Source of the DNA: Liolophura sinensis
Taxonomy: Eukaryota > Mollusca > Polyplacophora > Chitonida > Chitonidae
Length of the DNA: 64,000 nucleotides
Reading direction: 5' to 3'
NCBI RefSeq assembly: GCF_032854445.1
Contig: NC_088300.1
Coordinates: 63,150,984 to 63,214,983, forward strand
In this document: one piece after another, positions 48,891 through 60,364 of the stretch
How positions within the stretch are numbered: the first letter of the stretch is position 1
Layout: each line of letters starts with the position of its first letter
Made by a program: the position numbers and the translations under genes
The notes under the pieces: generated by a model
What the model was told of the DNA's origin: nothing
The model's input: only the letters and a program-made list of their open reading frames with translations
Databases searched by the model: none

Positions 48891-51545
48891 TAAGACAATA
48901 GCTCAGCCGTAACACCATCCCTATTGAACAAAACTGAGCTTTAAGATAGAGATCTGCACTCTTCGAGTAACCGCGAACTCTATTGTTACCATGTAGTCCT
49001 TTCAATGCAGAAAACAAATGAAAACAAAAGTATGAACTCTTTTAATTTTGCAGTACTTCTAACTTACTATAACCTTGTTGTACCTCACTGATAAAATCAC
49101 AACACAGTTAAGTACCCGCATTGCCCTATCATGTTTTTTATTCCTTAACAGCAAAGTTATATGAAATTAAAAATACTTTCACTATGAAAGGAGCACAAGA
49201 CCCTCTGTGTCTTTCCGCGTTGATTGCAGCACTGCTATGAGAAAAAGCCAATTTCAGATCATTAATTGTAATGACTGGGACTTGTAATTAAGACTGAGAG
49301 CAGATTGTGGTAGACCCGAAACTGGAAACATGGCTAATCGATTGGAATTATTCACCTCATCAGTGCTATACCAAAAAATCAAGGACCAACTTGTTGCTTA
49401 TGAACGATGACAAATTTTATTACTTTGTAAACTATTGCCCCGAATATTTTCATCTTGATTGCATGTGGAAAGTCTTCTAATCAAGCAGCTCTGTTGCATG
49501 TCACCTTGACAATTCAGGCATATGCTGGACATTGCCTAAATTTCCAAAATATTAAACACAAAAATCCATATCCACTTGCTTGTGTTTTATTATATAAAGT
49601 TATTTACCAAAGCTTTGTTAACAGATGTCATTTGTCAAAGTTAACTGTTCGTGTATGACATGTGCCAGTGTCACACCTCAACCGGATCAATCGCTCCGTG
49701 TAAGAACGAATGTACTGTTACTTTTTCAGATAATGTCACCACTGTCCTTCTTCGTCATTTCCTTTGCACTTGTTTTTGCTTGTAATATAGTTTTATCAGG
49801 ATAAATCTCAAAACACATTAAACATCGAGCGTCTTTCGTAGGCTGACGTAATCCTTGCTATCTCTGAAATCACTGACACTTGGGCCTGTGTGCCTGAAAA
49901 AAAGAAACCAACAGGCTGTAAATGTTAACTAGAAAGCATTTTCTGGACTAAAGACTGAGTTTTAAGCCTGTAATGTTGTCATAACATTGTGTGTGCGTGC
50001 GGTATTAAAAAGAATAACGGACACATAAAGTAAGAACATTTTTAACATTCCCATCCTAGGACATGGGAAAAACAGGCTCGGACGTTTCACCCGATTTAAG
50101 TTTTGGAATAAGTCAGTTAATGCCTGCATTTCTACTGATCTCAGGTTTGTGGAGAGTAAAGGTCAGGCGTAATTGGAAATCTCTGTCTAAAAAGAGGAAT
50201 AGATTAGGCGTTTTTCTTGTTCTGACGTAATGCTTGCTTTACAGGAAATCTCTAACACTCAAGTTTTATGTGAGAAAGCACAACACACCAGAAGACGGAA
50301 AAGAAAACGTTTTCTGAACCATTAGATTTATTGAATTTTAGATTTATTGGGCATGTGATATTTATTATGACTATTTCTCGATGTTCTCACCCATATTCAA
50401 TGGTTAAAAACAACAGGTGGGTAAAATCTTAAGGCGCTATGGACATTCTATATTACATAGCTCAATATTCAAATGTCGTCCTAACAGTGCATATCAACAA
50501 AAGTTTACATGCTCTTCGGTACCTCTTCACTGTTAGTAGATTCCGCTTACATCTGATAAATACATGTGCTCGGAATATACATGGCACAAACTTCCGATAC
50601 GTTAACTATCTAGAAAATATTGCTTGATGTAAACATAAATCAACCGTATACAGGGATTACACATACAGACTGACAAAGAATACAATTCATCGCCATATGC
50701 CTATACGTGAAGCAGAAAAGCTTCGTTGTAAACACGGCAAAACATGTGTCCTGGATAAGCAATTCAGTCATGGAAATATTTCTCAAAAATGTTAATGCAA
50801 TGGCGTCAAGTCTGTGTACTGTTTAGAGATTTTTACAGTAATTAGCTTATTTGCCACCCCTATAGTTTGAGACAATTTACGTGTCTTCTCTTTGCATCAC
50901 TCAGTTTTGAAAAAAAAATTTCATAGAATTTAACGGTATATCTTCAATATAGGCGTTAAAACCTTTGCAGACCAGTTCCGTTATTACTCATGTACTGCGA
51001 TGAGCAGTAGCATTATAGTTCTGTATAGATCTATATTTAGGTATTTATATAGATGTCATCGTGCGATAAATCGTTAGTTCAGAAAATGCTTTTTGTCTAC
51101 ATTTGTGGACCATCAGTGCCTTTTCTTTAGTCATATCAGTCCGGAATATGTGGGATTTCTTGGAAAGCAAGTATAAGGTCAGAGAAGAAAAAACAAACGA
51201 AGTTTTTGTGTTTTGAGCATAAGATTTTCTCAGATAAAATTGACAGAATGAAGGAGAAAGATTCCAGTTACATTAATTACAAAAACTCTCGCCATTCTGA
51301 CTTAAGGATGACAAATGACAATTTTTGACAAAGCTCTGATAAATACGGGAAAATACATACACGCAAATAGATATTGATTTGTATGTTTAATATTTTTAAT
51401 ATCCACGAGCTGTTACAAACTTCCAAATGTTTGGCACGAACAAAAATTTGCAGCAAACATTATGTTCGTAAACAACGAGCTGTATAGAACCGTTTGGTTT
51501 TGTATCGTCGCCCTGTAACAATGAACATTTGCCTTACCCAAAAAG
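48891..51545. repeat. K connector, unit 3 to unit 4
   Basis: A mosaic. The first part matches the K of unit 2. From about 50,770 to 51,300 it instead follows the 9,450-9,960 and 10,510-10,600 parts of the 4.3-kb unit ('gaccagttccgttattactc', 'tgcgatgagcagtagcatta'). Confidence 0.8.
50245..50325 (+). pseudogene. exon E1 (K of unit 3)
   Basis: Acceptor 'cttgctttacag'. Phase 0 reads EISNTQVLCEKAQHTRR, then RKRKRFLNH and TAG. The alternative frame KSLTLKFYVRKHNTPEDG, KENVF, TGA is equally open. It is the copy that most favours the alternative frame. Confidence 0.38.
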
Positions 51546-52400
51546 ATGAAGCAGCTCTTCTTTATTACCATCTGTTACATTTTTACCTGGTGTTTTGAAC
51601 AAAATCTTCATCAACCGTATCGTACATGTATCTAGATAGGTGTCAAAATTAGTCTGTTGTTTGTATACGCAGTTTTTGTGCGTTTATAGAGCACGGCGTC
51701 TGTAGTTAACAATCGACTGTATACTATAGAGAACGATCTGCAGAAGCAGCCCCGCTACGGATCGCAAACAACCTGATGTTGTTTGACCCACAGGAGTGTC
51801 CGGTACATGTACAAAGCTCGTGTCTTTACATACCAAAAGAGCAGGGCGCCATATGTGGCAACGAGCCGCCAGTAACTCGTGTCGTGTGTGTTATACATTG
51901 ACAAAACGGTTATCTTCAATGCGTATAACACTGCTAACACTCACACTGTCTAATGTTTACACTTTCCAGATAACGATGAAGTGAGCGTTCAATCTTGATC
52001 GACTAACAGCTATTAGACGTGCTGTAAACGCTGGCTGGCTTGCTGACATGACATATGATCCGGTGATGCCCATTCTCAACATTGTTTTTACACTGCTCAT
52101 CTCAGTTTGATCACTGACACATTACGGTATCCAGACGTACTCGTGGGTTTCAAGTCAACACCATCATAAGCACCACATGTAGAATTTGATCCCCCTTCTC
52201 CTGAAAGTCTTAGTCTCAGAGAGAAAACATATTTGATGTCCACAGAAAAGCCCTGGGAGGTCGTGCCGTTAGCATGTTGCATTGGGGTATGGGTACAAAT
52301 CAAGACATACGAGCTGGCCACTTTGAATGTAATAGCACACTGATTGACAAAGCACTTATATGCGTTAAGTTTAAAACCTCTCGGTCGCAGTTTAAGCTTA
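51546..52400 (+). repeat. forward arm A4 (diverged)
   Basis: Start of unit 4. Same segment order as A1, with many substitutions and indels. Confidence 0.8.
51970..51998 (+). pseudogene. tyrosine-motif exon (A4), Tyr codon deleted
   Basis: The acceptor 'gtttacactttccag' is intact. The frame reads N-D-E-V-S-V-Q-S-stop, with exactly the TAC codon missing relative to the other copies, so the stop stays in frame. Confidence 0.38.
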
Positions 52401-53046
52401 ACAGGGTACAAGTAAGGACATGTCCAGCAAATACTCAAGATACTTCGGGTTGACGCATGCTGAGAAAGCTTAGCAAGACGAGGCCCAGGGAGTAAATTTG
52501 ACATCTATTGCCGAAAAATGTCAAAATCCGCGACTACAATAGATAGAACAACAGTCTGACACAACGATAGACAACTCCCTCATAGGCAACTGACATGTCG
52601 ATGAATCCCTATTGCATGACATCGTTAATGACTGGGCTGCCAGCTTGTTTAAATGACCAAATTCCCTCCGCGTGACCAGTTTTCTTCATAAGAACGACAA
52701 GATGATTTAAGTATGGCTTTCACGAGATATTACCACCTAACAGTTTGATGTCGGGTTGCGCCAAGCAGGCCATCTTGTTTTGATCAAAGGCATACAACTA
52801 CTTGTTGCGTCTGACAACCTGTATACGTTTGATCACCAAGGTCACTCTACTGATTATCTATAGATTAGCTGATTAGTTCATTGACTGATTGGTATTTATC
52901 GCCTTGCCGAAGAATGTTTCACTTTTATGTCAGTGGGCAGTTTCATGGGTGGCTTTGCCCCTTTAAAAGTGTTGGCATGATCGGTTAAAATAAAACCCTA
53001 CCTGAGGTAAATTGACAAGAGGCTGTATATCATCGGTTACATGTGA

Positions 53047-53175
53047 CCATTTGCCCACTATCACATCGTCCTCGCTGCTGTGATTTTACTCTCTATGCTG
53101 GCAATCTGTTATATGAGGGTGCGATTCTCTGTATTAGGAAAGACATTCCCAATCTCACATAACTTGTTAAGTTGA
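53047..53175 (+). pseudogene. membrane-segment exon-like ORF (unit 4)
   Basis: Stop-to-stop frame PFAHYHIVLAAVILLSM, LAICYMRVRFSVLGK, TFPISHNLLS-stop. It is a strong hydrophobic run followed by basic residues, as in a single-pass helix with stop-transfer signal. A donor-like 'gagg/gtgcga' lies right after the helix (unit 5 has 'gatg/gtgaga'), so it might splice onward instead of ending here. Confidence 0.38.
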
Positions 53176-53217
53176 GCCCCTTGTGTCAGTTGTTGCCTGA
53201 CACACCCGAATATAATA

Positions 53218-53223
53218 AATAAA
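53218..53223 (+). terminator. AATAAA polyadenylation signal (unit 4)
   Basis: AATAAA followed by 'gttcgtccgggg'. Retained despite the general divergence of this unit. Confidence 0.42.
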
Positions 53224-53369
53224 GTTCGTCCGGGGCGAGAAAGAAAACCAGCCTCAAAAGCACCATGCAACACCGCGGTAATGGACGACGTCTTGAAGAG
53301 GACTTTACTAGCATGGCTTCGACTGCGCTCAATATGTTTACTTTGTACATTAATTCTCCATGTTTTCTG

Positions 53370-53475
53370 GATCAAAGCAGCAGCCTGATTCGTGGATTTC
53401 CAATAATAGCCCTAAGCTAAGGATGATCGGCTGCTTACACCAGCATCATATCGGCTATATAAAGTTTGATTTGCT
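53370..53475 (+). pseudogene. tail exon E4 (unit 4), disabled
   Basis: The acceptor AG is lost ('tgttttctg'). The frame starts SKQQPDSWISNNSPKL and is then shifted by a deletion. Clearly non-functional as an exon. Confidence 0.4.
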
Positions 53476-53755
53476 AGAGGTCTCATTGTGCTGGATTTCA
53501 TATCATTGCCCTCTTCACCAGTCCACTCTTTAAGAGGCCATTTGTAAAGGTGAACCATAAATCAGCCAATAACACACTTCTCACCTTTGGAGGTTTAGTT
53601 TCCAAGTACCGTAGGTGTTTGAGCTGTGTCAGTCACTTCGCCATAAACTAGTCCTCTCCATTAAACCGTTTCTTTCATATCAAACATTGCCATACCTCTC
53701 CGATTTCTGTCGAGCACAAACCAAACACGGAGTCGGCTGTGATTACAACCAATAA

Positions 53756-54960
53756 TTAATCCTTGGCAATAAATCGATCTGTCAGATATCAATATAACCA
53801 TGTTTTAATGCTCATCGATTAGCCATATTTACCGGGTCTCTCAGGGAATGCTACTTTATGCTATAAAACGCTTCCCAGACCAAAATGGCGTCCTAGTCCT
53901 GACCGGATTTTATCCTATTTCTCGAAAGTCAAGAAAGACATATGCTTCTGGATATCTTTGTTTTACCGTTTTATTGTTTAAGCAAAGTAAACCCAAAAAA
54001 GAAGTTAAGGTCCAACTAAAGGATATTATCCACTGTCCATAAAATTAGTTCGATTTATTTCTTGTAGAACCTGGTAAAACGCATTGGAAACTTGGCATTC
54101 AGCAGTGGCCTATACTGGCCATATTTGAACGAGTTGCGGCGCGTTAGGTTTTTACAAATTGCTAGATTTCACACTGCCAGATTTCATCATTCAAGAAGCA
54201 TATGGATAAGATATATGAATACATGGGCCGAAAGGATCTGAAACAAACTATTTCAACCAAACAAATATGGATGTGACGACACCGATGCCCTCTGAATAAC
54301 TTAGGACCACCGCAGAATCTTATGGTTTCGAACTATTTTATTCGGTTGAAAACATTTAAGCCATGAATCGAACTATTTTCCTGGACAGTGTTTAATGGTG
54401 TTACATTTGACATATTCTCTTTGTTAGTGATTGCTTTCAAAAGCAAGATTACATCAAATGTGTTTTCATGAAGAAACATGTACACGTTACAGTATTTGTA
54501 TGACTTCTAGTTTGACTGTATGGAACGTCAAAAGCTCAGTCGCTGATTCTAGTCTGCATGAAACATGTCAGTATTGCCCCCCCCCTAAAGGCACCTGATT
54601 GGTGACATTATAAATAAAAGTCAGCAGGATTATAAAAAAAAAGCGTTTGTTCAATCCTGGACATATTTTATAAATTTATCCTTTTACGTCTTAAAATTTA
54701 TGAAAATTACAGCTTAATCTGAGCTTCGGATTATACGATGTTACCATCAATAGTAAAATCAAAGGATCTGTGTTTTACGTACTCTTTGGTTTCTTTGGCA
54801 GTATATGCTCGTTGTAGCCATCCAAACTCTCCCCAATTTACTCCACGCAACAACATCTCCGCCGTTGTATAAGAGAAACAGTTCGTGAGTAGTCCGTTAA
54901 TGCCAATCTAATAAATGAATAAATACAAACTGGAGATGTACGGATTCAGCATAGCCCGTA
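53756..54960. repeat. C-block of unit 4, no gene seen
   Basis: Diverged copy of 24,155-25,730. It retains sequence ('aatatggatgtgacg') that units 2 and 3 have deleted. The 74-bp minisatellite is absent. Confidence 0.5.
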
Positions 54961-55320
54961 TAACCGGCATCACACTATACAGGTGAAAGTATCATGGTGG
55001 ACATTCTATTATTATTGAGGTAAAACTGGCTTTACATTACCAAGGTACAGGTTCCGGGGGGGGGGGAGTACTACGAAAGAAAAGACATTAAGTGAGACAC
55101 CAGTGAAGTAAAATTGGCTTTACATTAACACCATGATATACAGGCACCAGGTGGAAGTATCACGAAAGAACAGACATTAAGTGAGGTATCAGTGGGTCTT
55201 ACCATTATCAAGGTGCAGGTATCAACATGCAGAAAGTATCACTGTGCAACGAAAGTTTTAGTGAGATGCCTAAGATAATTCTAACATGACAGTATCAAGG
55301 TGCAACTATACCTTTCATAA
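54961..55320. repeat. degenerate 'aaggtgcaggtatca' repeats with G-run
   Basis: Loosely repeated motifs ('caaggtacaggttcc', 'caaggtgcaggtatcaac', 'caaggtgcaactata') and a 10-G run at about 55,056. They occupy the place where units 1-3 carry the 74-bp array. More relatives occur at about 55,870-55,900. Confidence 0.55.
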
Positions 55321-55964
55321 TTCAGAGAAAATTCTGATCAATGCGCCTTGGAAAAACTACCGAAATCGCCGAACTTGCTGAAAGAGCCGGTAGAAAAGAT
55401 CATCGAGAATGTAATGGTCAGTAATTTTTCTTGCCTCCATTTTCAGAAGAGTACTAATTATTCCATAATTAACAACAGAATCAAAAAGCTCGAAAATGAC
55501 CAACTTGCAGTTCACAGCAGACAAGTACTTTCTCTCAGGTCAGGCAGTGTTGATCCCGAAGCGGTCCCTGTTCTCTTCGAACTGGCATTTGAGCTGTGAC
55601 GACGGTTTAGGCCACGCTGTTGAAAACAACAGCGTGCATTGGCTGAAGTATAGGTATTAAGTTAAGAAAAAATGTACATAAAGCTCTTTATTGTGATTAA
55701 TTGCTTATCTAGCCTGTTGTGTGGGTATACGGCCTAATATTTGGTCTCGAAGATCAATATTTCTATATACTAATGTTCTTGACAAAATATCGGGCCGTAC
55801 AGCTGGAATAGCCTTTGATACAATATGAGATTGTATCTCAACGTATCACTATAGGGCTTAAGATCAGGGTGCAAGAATCAAGGTGCAAGTATCCCCTTGC
55901 AAGGAATATTGTGCTGTCTCACACACATAAAACTGGCTTCACATAATCTACGTGAAAGTATCAA
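55321..55964. other. unit-4-specific sequence, no gene recognised
   Basis: Holds an 83-codon ORF (55,348-55,599; starts MEKLPKSPNLLKEPVEK, later IIENVMV). Its composition is reasonable but there is no family signature and no counterpart in other units. It could be an exon remnant or chance. Confidence 0.25.
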
Positions 55965-56321
55965 GATTCAACATTCCCGCCATACATCAGTTGGATGATA
56001 GACCCAGGTTCAATCCTGGGTCGGGTCATTCCTAAGCCCTAAAAGGAGGAAGCTGTAGCTTCCTTGCTTGATGTTCGACATTAAGGGGAAAGTACATCGG
56101 CTCTTTGATCCGGATCAGTATAATGACTCTGGTGGAGCGGCTTACTTGTCTTCGGTAAGTCGTCTCAGTGAAGCAGCACTACATAAAGGAGCGATGGAAA
56201 TCTGTCCTGCAAAAAGGAGGGACATTACATGTACATGCACTCTAAGAACTCCTTCGTCGTCATATGACTACAAAATCATTAAGCCCGACGTTACTCACTC
56301 ACTCACTCACTCACTCACTCA
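55965..56321 (+). mobile_element. tRNA-derived SINE with (ACTC)n tail
   Basis: The 5' part has a pol III B-box-like 'ggttcaatcc' inside 'agacccaggttcaatcctgg'. The conserved middle 'gaagctgtagcttcctt' and 'cattaagggg' follow, and the 3' end 'aagcccgacgtt' runs into ACTC repeats (56,293-56,321). This matches my knowledge of an abundant mollusc SINE. It occurs only in unit 4. The same family recurs at 63,870. Confidence 0.8.
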
Positions 56322-56324
56322 CCC

Positions 56325-57010
56325 ACATAAAGGACATTTATGTTCTGTCTGCCATTGGTGATGAATCGTTTTCAAAAAATGCAGAGGGAGAATACTCTGC
56401 ATTGTACTTGGTTCAAGGTTTAACCATGCGGAACAATTCATTCAAATCCATCCATAAATTTTCTCGTTAAGTTGCTGCCAGGCAGACAGATCTATAAATG
56501 CTTACAAAAGCATAAGGTCTTTGAGTGAGGTAACTAGTTATGAAATTGCTTTCGTGCTCAGAAACATAGATGCTACACCAAGTGTGTAAGGACACACCAA
56601 TTTTTGTGTGCTAAAGATATTGATATTCAACTCTGATCCATGGCCGAGATATATTATTTTATATGATGAACTTAAGAGTCTTACATCTAACATAACAGAG
56701 CCGTGCACAACGCCAGACAAGTAGTTTCAGTATCATTTACATCTCGGGGATTATAGTTAATAAACAGTGCATGGAAATTAAGTTAATATCATACAGTACA
56801 ACATCTACGCAATTTCTATCGGAATTGCTGTTTAATTCCTCCACCAATCTTGTGGAATACATTCGGGGGACTGCCTGGAAGAGCGTCATAAAATATTGTC
56901 CAGCTGTTACTACATTACTACTTATTTCTTTCTTGCTGATATCAAAAGACATTAAGACCGGTTTGGTAATGTGTCTGGTGTGTAAACAATCTACATCTAC
57001 TTGATCGTCG
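56325..57010. repeat. E-block of unit 4
   Basis: Diverged copy of 27,070-27,850 ('ctaaagatattgatattcaa', 'gattatagttaataaac'). It lacks the short mollusc element found in units 1-3. Confidence 0.6.
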
Positions 57011-57029
57011 GGCGAAACACCATCTGTAT

Positions 57030-57765
57030 GCGTACATATAGGTGAGCAACACGATCATCCGTCAGCGTACACGATGGTTAGCAACATAAGCACCTGTGGC
57101 CGTATACGATGGTCATTAACACCACAAACACAGATGGCAACCCGACCATCTGTTGGCTTACACGACGATCAGCAACACCACAATCTGTGAGCGTACACAA
57201 TGGTCAGCAACACCACTATATGTGAACGCAAACGATGATCAGTAACACGATCATCCGTCAGCGTAAACGATGGTCAGCAACATGGTCATCTGTGAGCATA
57301 AACGATGGTCTGCTACACGACCATCTGTGAGCGTACTCGATTGTCAGCAACACGACCATCTGTGAGCATAAACGATGGTCAGCAACACGACCATCTGTCA
57401 GCAACACGACCATCCATTTGCTCTATTGGATGTCAATAACGTAAAAGGAAATGAGTAACACGATTGTGTGTGATCTAAAATGGCAACTACCAACATGATT
57501 ATGTGTGAGCTGGGCCAGATATCAATAACACGGTGACTTTTGTCTTGACGAATATCAGTTACACGGTGACTCGTGTCTTCCGGGATATCAGTAACACCAA
57601 AACTTGTAGCTTGAGGAATGTCAGCAACACCATGGCTCGTGTCCTGGGGGTTATCAGTAACACCATGACTCGTAGGCTTGTGTTAAGGGATAACAGCAAC
57701 ACCATGACCCTTGTGTTGGGGGATATCAATAACACCATGACTTGTACACTGTTACTACTGTCTGT
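57030..57765. repeat. two-type minisatellite of about 30 bp (unit 4)
   Basis: The left part is 'gatggtcagcaacacgac' plus 'catctgtgagcgtaaac' monomers. The right part is 'gatatcagtaacaccatga' plus 'ctcgtgtcttggg' monomers. It sits where units 1-3 have the 35-bp array and shares the 'cagtaacaccatgactcgt' core, so the arrays are diverged relatives. Confidence 0.8.
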
Positions 57766-57779
57766 AAATGTTAGGTCAA

Positions 57780-58260
57780 GATGCTCGCAAAACTAATTCC
57801 CTACTCTTGAGCTCAATCAGCAATTAATTCTACAGATTAAGCGGAATTGTAGCTTTCACCACTTTTACTTTTATCCGCTTAATTCATTCAAGATTATTAC
57901 GAGAAACACAAATCACTTATCGGTTCTTTCATCGACCTGTCCTTAATTTGCGTAGGTTTATTTGTTCCAGTGTTTCCTTTATACCCAGTAGCAGCAAATC
58001 CAATTATAGATAGAACGTTAAAAAATCTCGACAGTTTTACTAATGCATGGTTGAATAAGGAAATGTCAAATTTGCAATACCATTGTTAAAAACAGGCAAT
58101 GAGCACTGTACAAGAACATGAACAAACATAGAGAGAGGAGTATGTGATGTGAAACACACCATCTGACAGGAGTAGGGAAATACTGTTCTAAGTATGTCGT
58201 ACCGGGTAATTTTACAAATAAAGCACTGCTCCAATGCGGTACCGGCGGTTATCAAGCCAT
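57780..58260. repeat. I-block of unit 4
   Basis: Diverged copy of 29,990-30,600 ('gagctcaatcagcaattaat', 'agcagcaaatccaattat'). Confidence 0.55.
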
Positions 58261-58346
58261 ATGTTTTCTGATGCAGTGCCGACAGTTATCAGGACTGCTT
58301 TCCTAATGCAATGCCAGTATTTATAAACGCTGCTTTACTAATTAAG

Positions 58347-58850
58347 TACCCTCAGCTATGAAGACCGTTTTACAAATGCAGTACACTAAGTTATAAACTG
58401 TCAAACCAAACCGGTACCGGTAGATATAAATACCCTCAGCTATGAAGACCGTTTTACTAATGCAGTACACTAAATTATAAACTGTCAAACCAAAGCGGTA
58501 CCGGTAGTTATAAATACCCTCAGCTATGAAGACCGTTTTACAAATGCAGTACACTAAGTTATAAACTGTCAAACCAAACCGGTACCGGTAGTTATAAATA
58601 CCCTCAGCTATGAATACCGTTTTGCAAATGCAGTACACTAAGTTATAAACTGTCAAACCAAACCGGAACCTGTAGATATAAATACCCTCAGCTATGAAGA
58701 CCGTTTTACAAATGCAGTACACTAAGTTATAAACTGTCAAACCAAACCGGTACCGGTAGTTATAAATACCCTCAGCTATGAAGACCGTTTTACTAATGCA
58801 GTACACTAAGTTATAAACTGTCTAACCAAACCGGTACCGGTAGTTATAAA
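58347..58850. repeat. 84-bp minisatellite, 6 copies (unit 4)
   Basis: 'taccctcagctatgaagacc' recurs at 58,347, 58,431, 58,515, 58,599, 58,683 and 58,767, an exact 84-bp period. Most monomers contain the 12-bp palindrome accggtaccggt. Because 84 = 3 x 28, the minus strand has a 154-codon ORF made of 28-residue repeats, which I regard as a by-product. It seems derived from the 'cagtaccgacggttataaag' type repeats at 30,590 and 58,240. Confidence 0.97.
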
Positions 58851-59662
58851 TACTGCTTTACTTAGGTAGTACAGTGTAATAACATTCAAAGTGGTCAGCT
58901 CGTACATGTCGTCTGTCTACTAAAATGAAAGGGGAACTTACTGATTATGAACGGCGACAAATTTTATTACTTTTCAAATTATATGATCAACGAACATCTT
59001 CTTCCCGATTAGCAATTATAGAGCATTATTATTAGAGCTTTGTTAACATGTCATTTCTCAACGTTAACTGTTCTTGAAGGCATGTGTCAGCGTCATATCT
59101 GAACAGGATCAATTGTTTCATGTTAGGACGGGGGTTGTTTTTGCAGTTAACGTCACCAGAATCCTTCTTTGTCATTTGTTTTCCACTTTACTTGTAATGA
59201 AATTTTATCTTGGTACATAAAAAAAACATAAAACACTCGAGCGCCTTTTCCTAGGCTGACATAATACTTGATTACAATGAAATCCCTGACACTCAAGCCT
59301 TAAGTGATTTAATACAGTTTAGACTGTAAATGAAAATTAGAAAACGTTTTCTAAATTAATTGGTGAATTTTAAGCCTATGGTCTTGTAATGACGATGATT
59401 AATGCCACAGTACCTTTAAAACAGTTAACTACCATAAAAAGAAAGAATATTTGAATTTTTAACTTTCCCAACCAAGCATATGTATGAACACAGGCTCGCC
59501 AATTCCACCCGATTCAGGTTTAGGAATAAGTTAGTTATTGGCTGAATTTCTACTGATTTCATGTTTGTTTAGAGTAAAGTTCAGAGTAAATTGAAAATCT
59601 CTGTCCAAAAAGAGGAATAGATAAGGCGTTTTTCTTGTACTGGCGTAATGTTTGCTTTACAG

Positions 59663-59743
59663 GAAATCACTGACACTCAAGTTTAATGTGAGCAGGCACG
59701 ACACACCAAACGGTCGAAAATGAAACATTTTCTGAAGGACTCA
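59663..59743 (+). pseudogene. exon E1 (K of unit 4)
   Basis: The acceptor 'gtttgctttacag' is intact. Phase 0 ends early (EITDTQV-stop), while the alternative frame continues as KSLTLKFNVSRHDTPN, GRK, stop. Of all E1 copies this one argues most clearly against phase 0. Confidence 0.35.
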
Positions 59744-60274
59744 GTTCAGAGTATTTTAGACTTATTGTACATGTCACATTTGCTGTAACTGTATACCGCT
59801 ATTTTCGGCTATCTTTAGTGATCAAAAGGACGCTAACAGGATGTTAGTTTTTGAAATGTTCATTTTCGATGACGATAATGGTTTTTGTATGAGAAAAGGC
59901 CCTTTCAACACAGTTCACCAGTATTTGGGTTATGGTGACCCAGGTAAAACATAGCGTAATATCTTGAGCGCAGTCGTAAAGATACGGTTATTGCAAATGA
60001 CATCGTTTCCTGTCAAGAATAATAGCTAGTGAGCAGAGATGATGACTCCCGACCTCTGCTAACACCCCTTCCCCCACTCCTTTCCTCAAATACCATATTT
60101 TGATACTTTTAGTATTTTTCAAAGCAGGCCACAAGCTTGTAACAAATTTGTTGAATGTCTACAAAAGCCTATGTATGCTGCAGATTTGTTCACACATTTC
60201 CTAATTCGATTAGCGATTAAGTCACACCCAGGAATATTTCTTTTATACTTATATGTTATAGTTATATGTTTCAG

Positions 60275-60364
60275 CGAAGACCTGTGTATGAACACTTAAA
60301 TGTGACCACAGACAACGGCACCGCACTATATACAACCAGGTTCCTGACAAACGTCCTGACTTGA
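60275..60364 (+). pseudogene. YEHL/ALYTT tail exon E2 (unit 4)
   Basis: After 'tatatgtttcag' the frame reads RRPVYEHLNVTTDNGTALY, then TTRFLTNVLT and TGA. YEHL and the ALYTT context look like tyrosine-based cytoplasmic motifs of receptor tails. A donor-like 'accag/gttcct' at about 60,339 could end the exon. The acceptor position corresponds to 9,011 and 20,891 in other K copies, but their downstream sequences differ. Function not established. Confidence 0.35.

Larger units (their letters stand above)
52480..53755 (+). repeat. B-block of unit 4 (diverged)
   Basis: Alignable with units 1-3 throughout but clearly older. It is the basis for inferring two ages of duplication. Confidence 0.8.

Noticed and set aside
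58342-58806. 154-codon minus-strand ORF with 28-residue repeats
   Set aside because: A consequence of an 84-bp (3 x 28) minisatellite period. It has no counterpart in other units.
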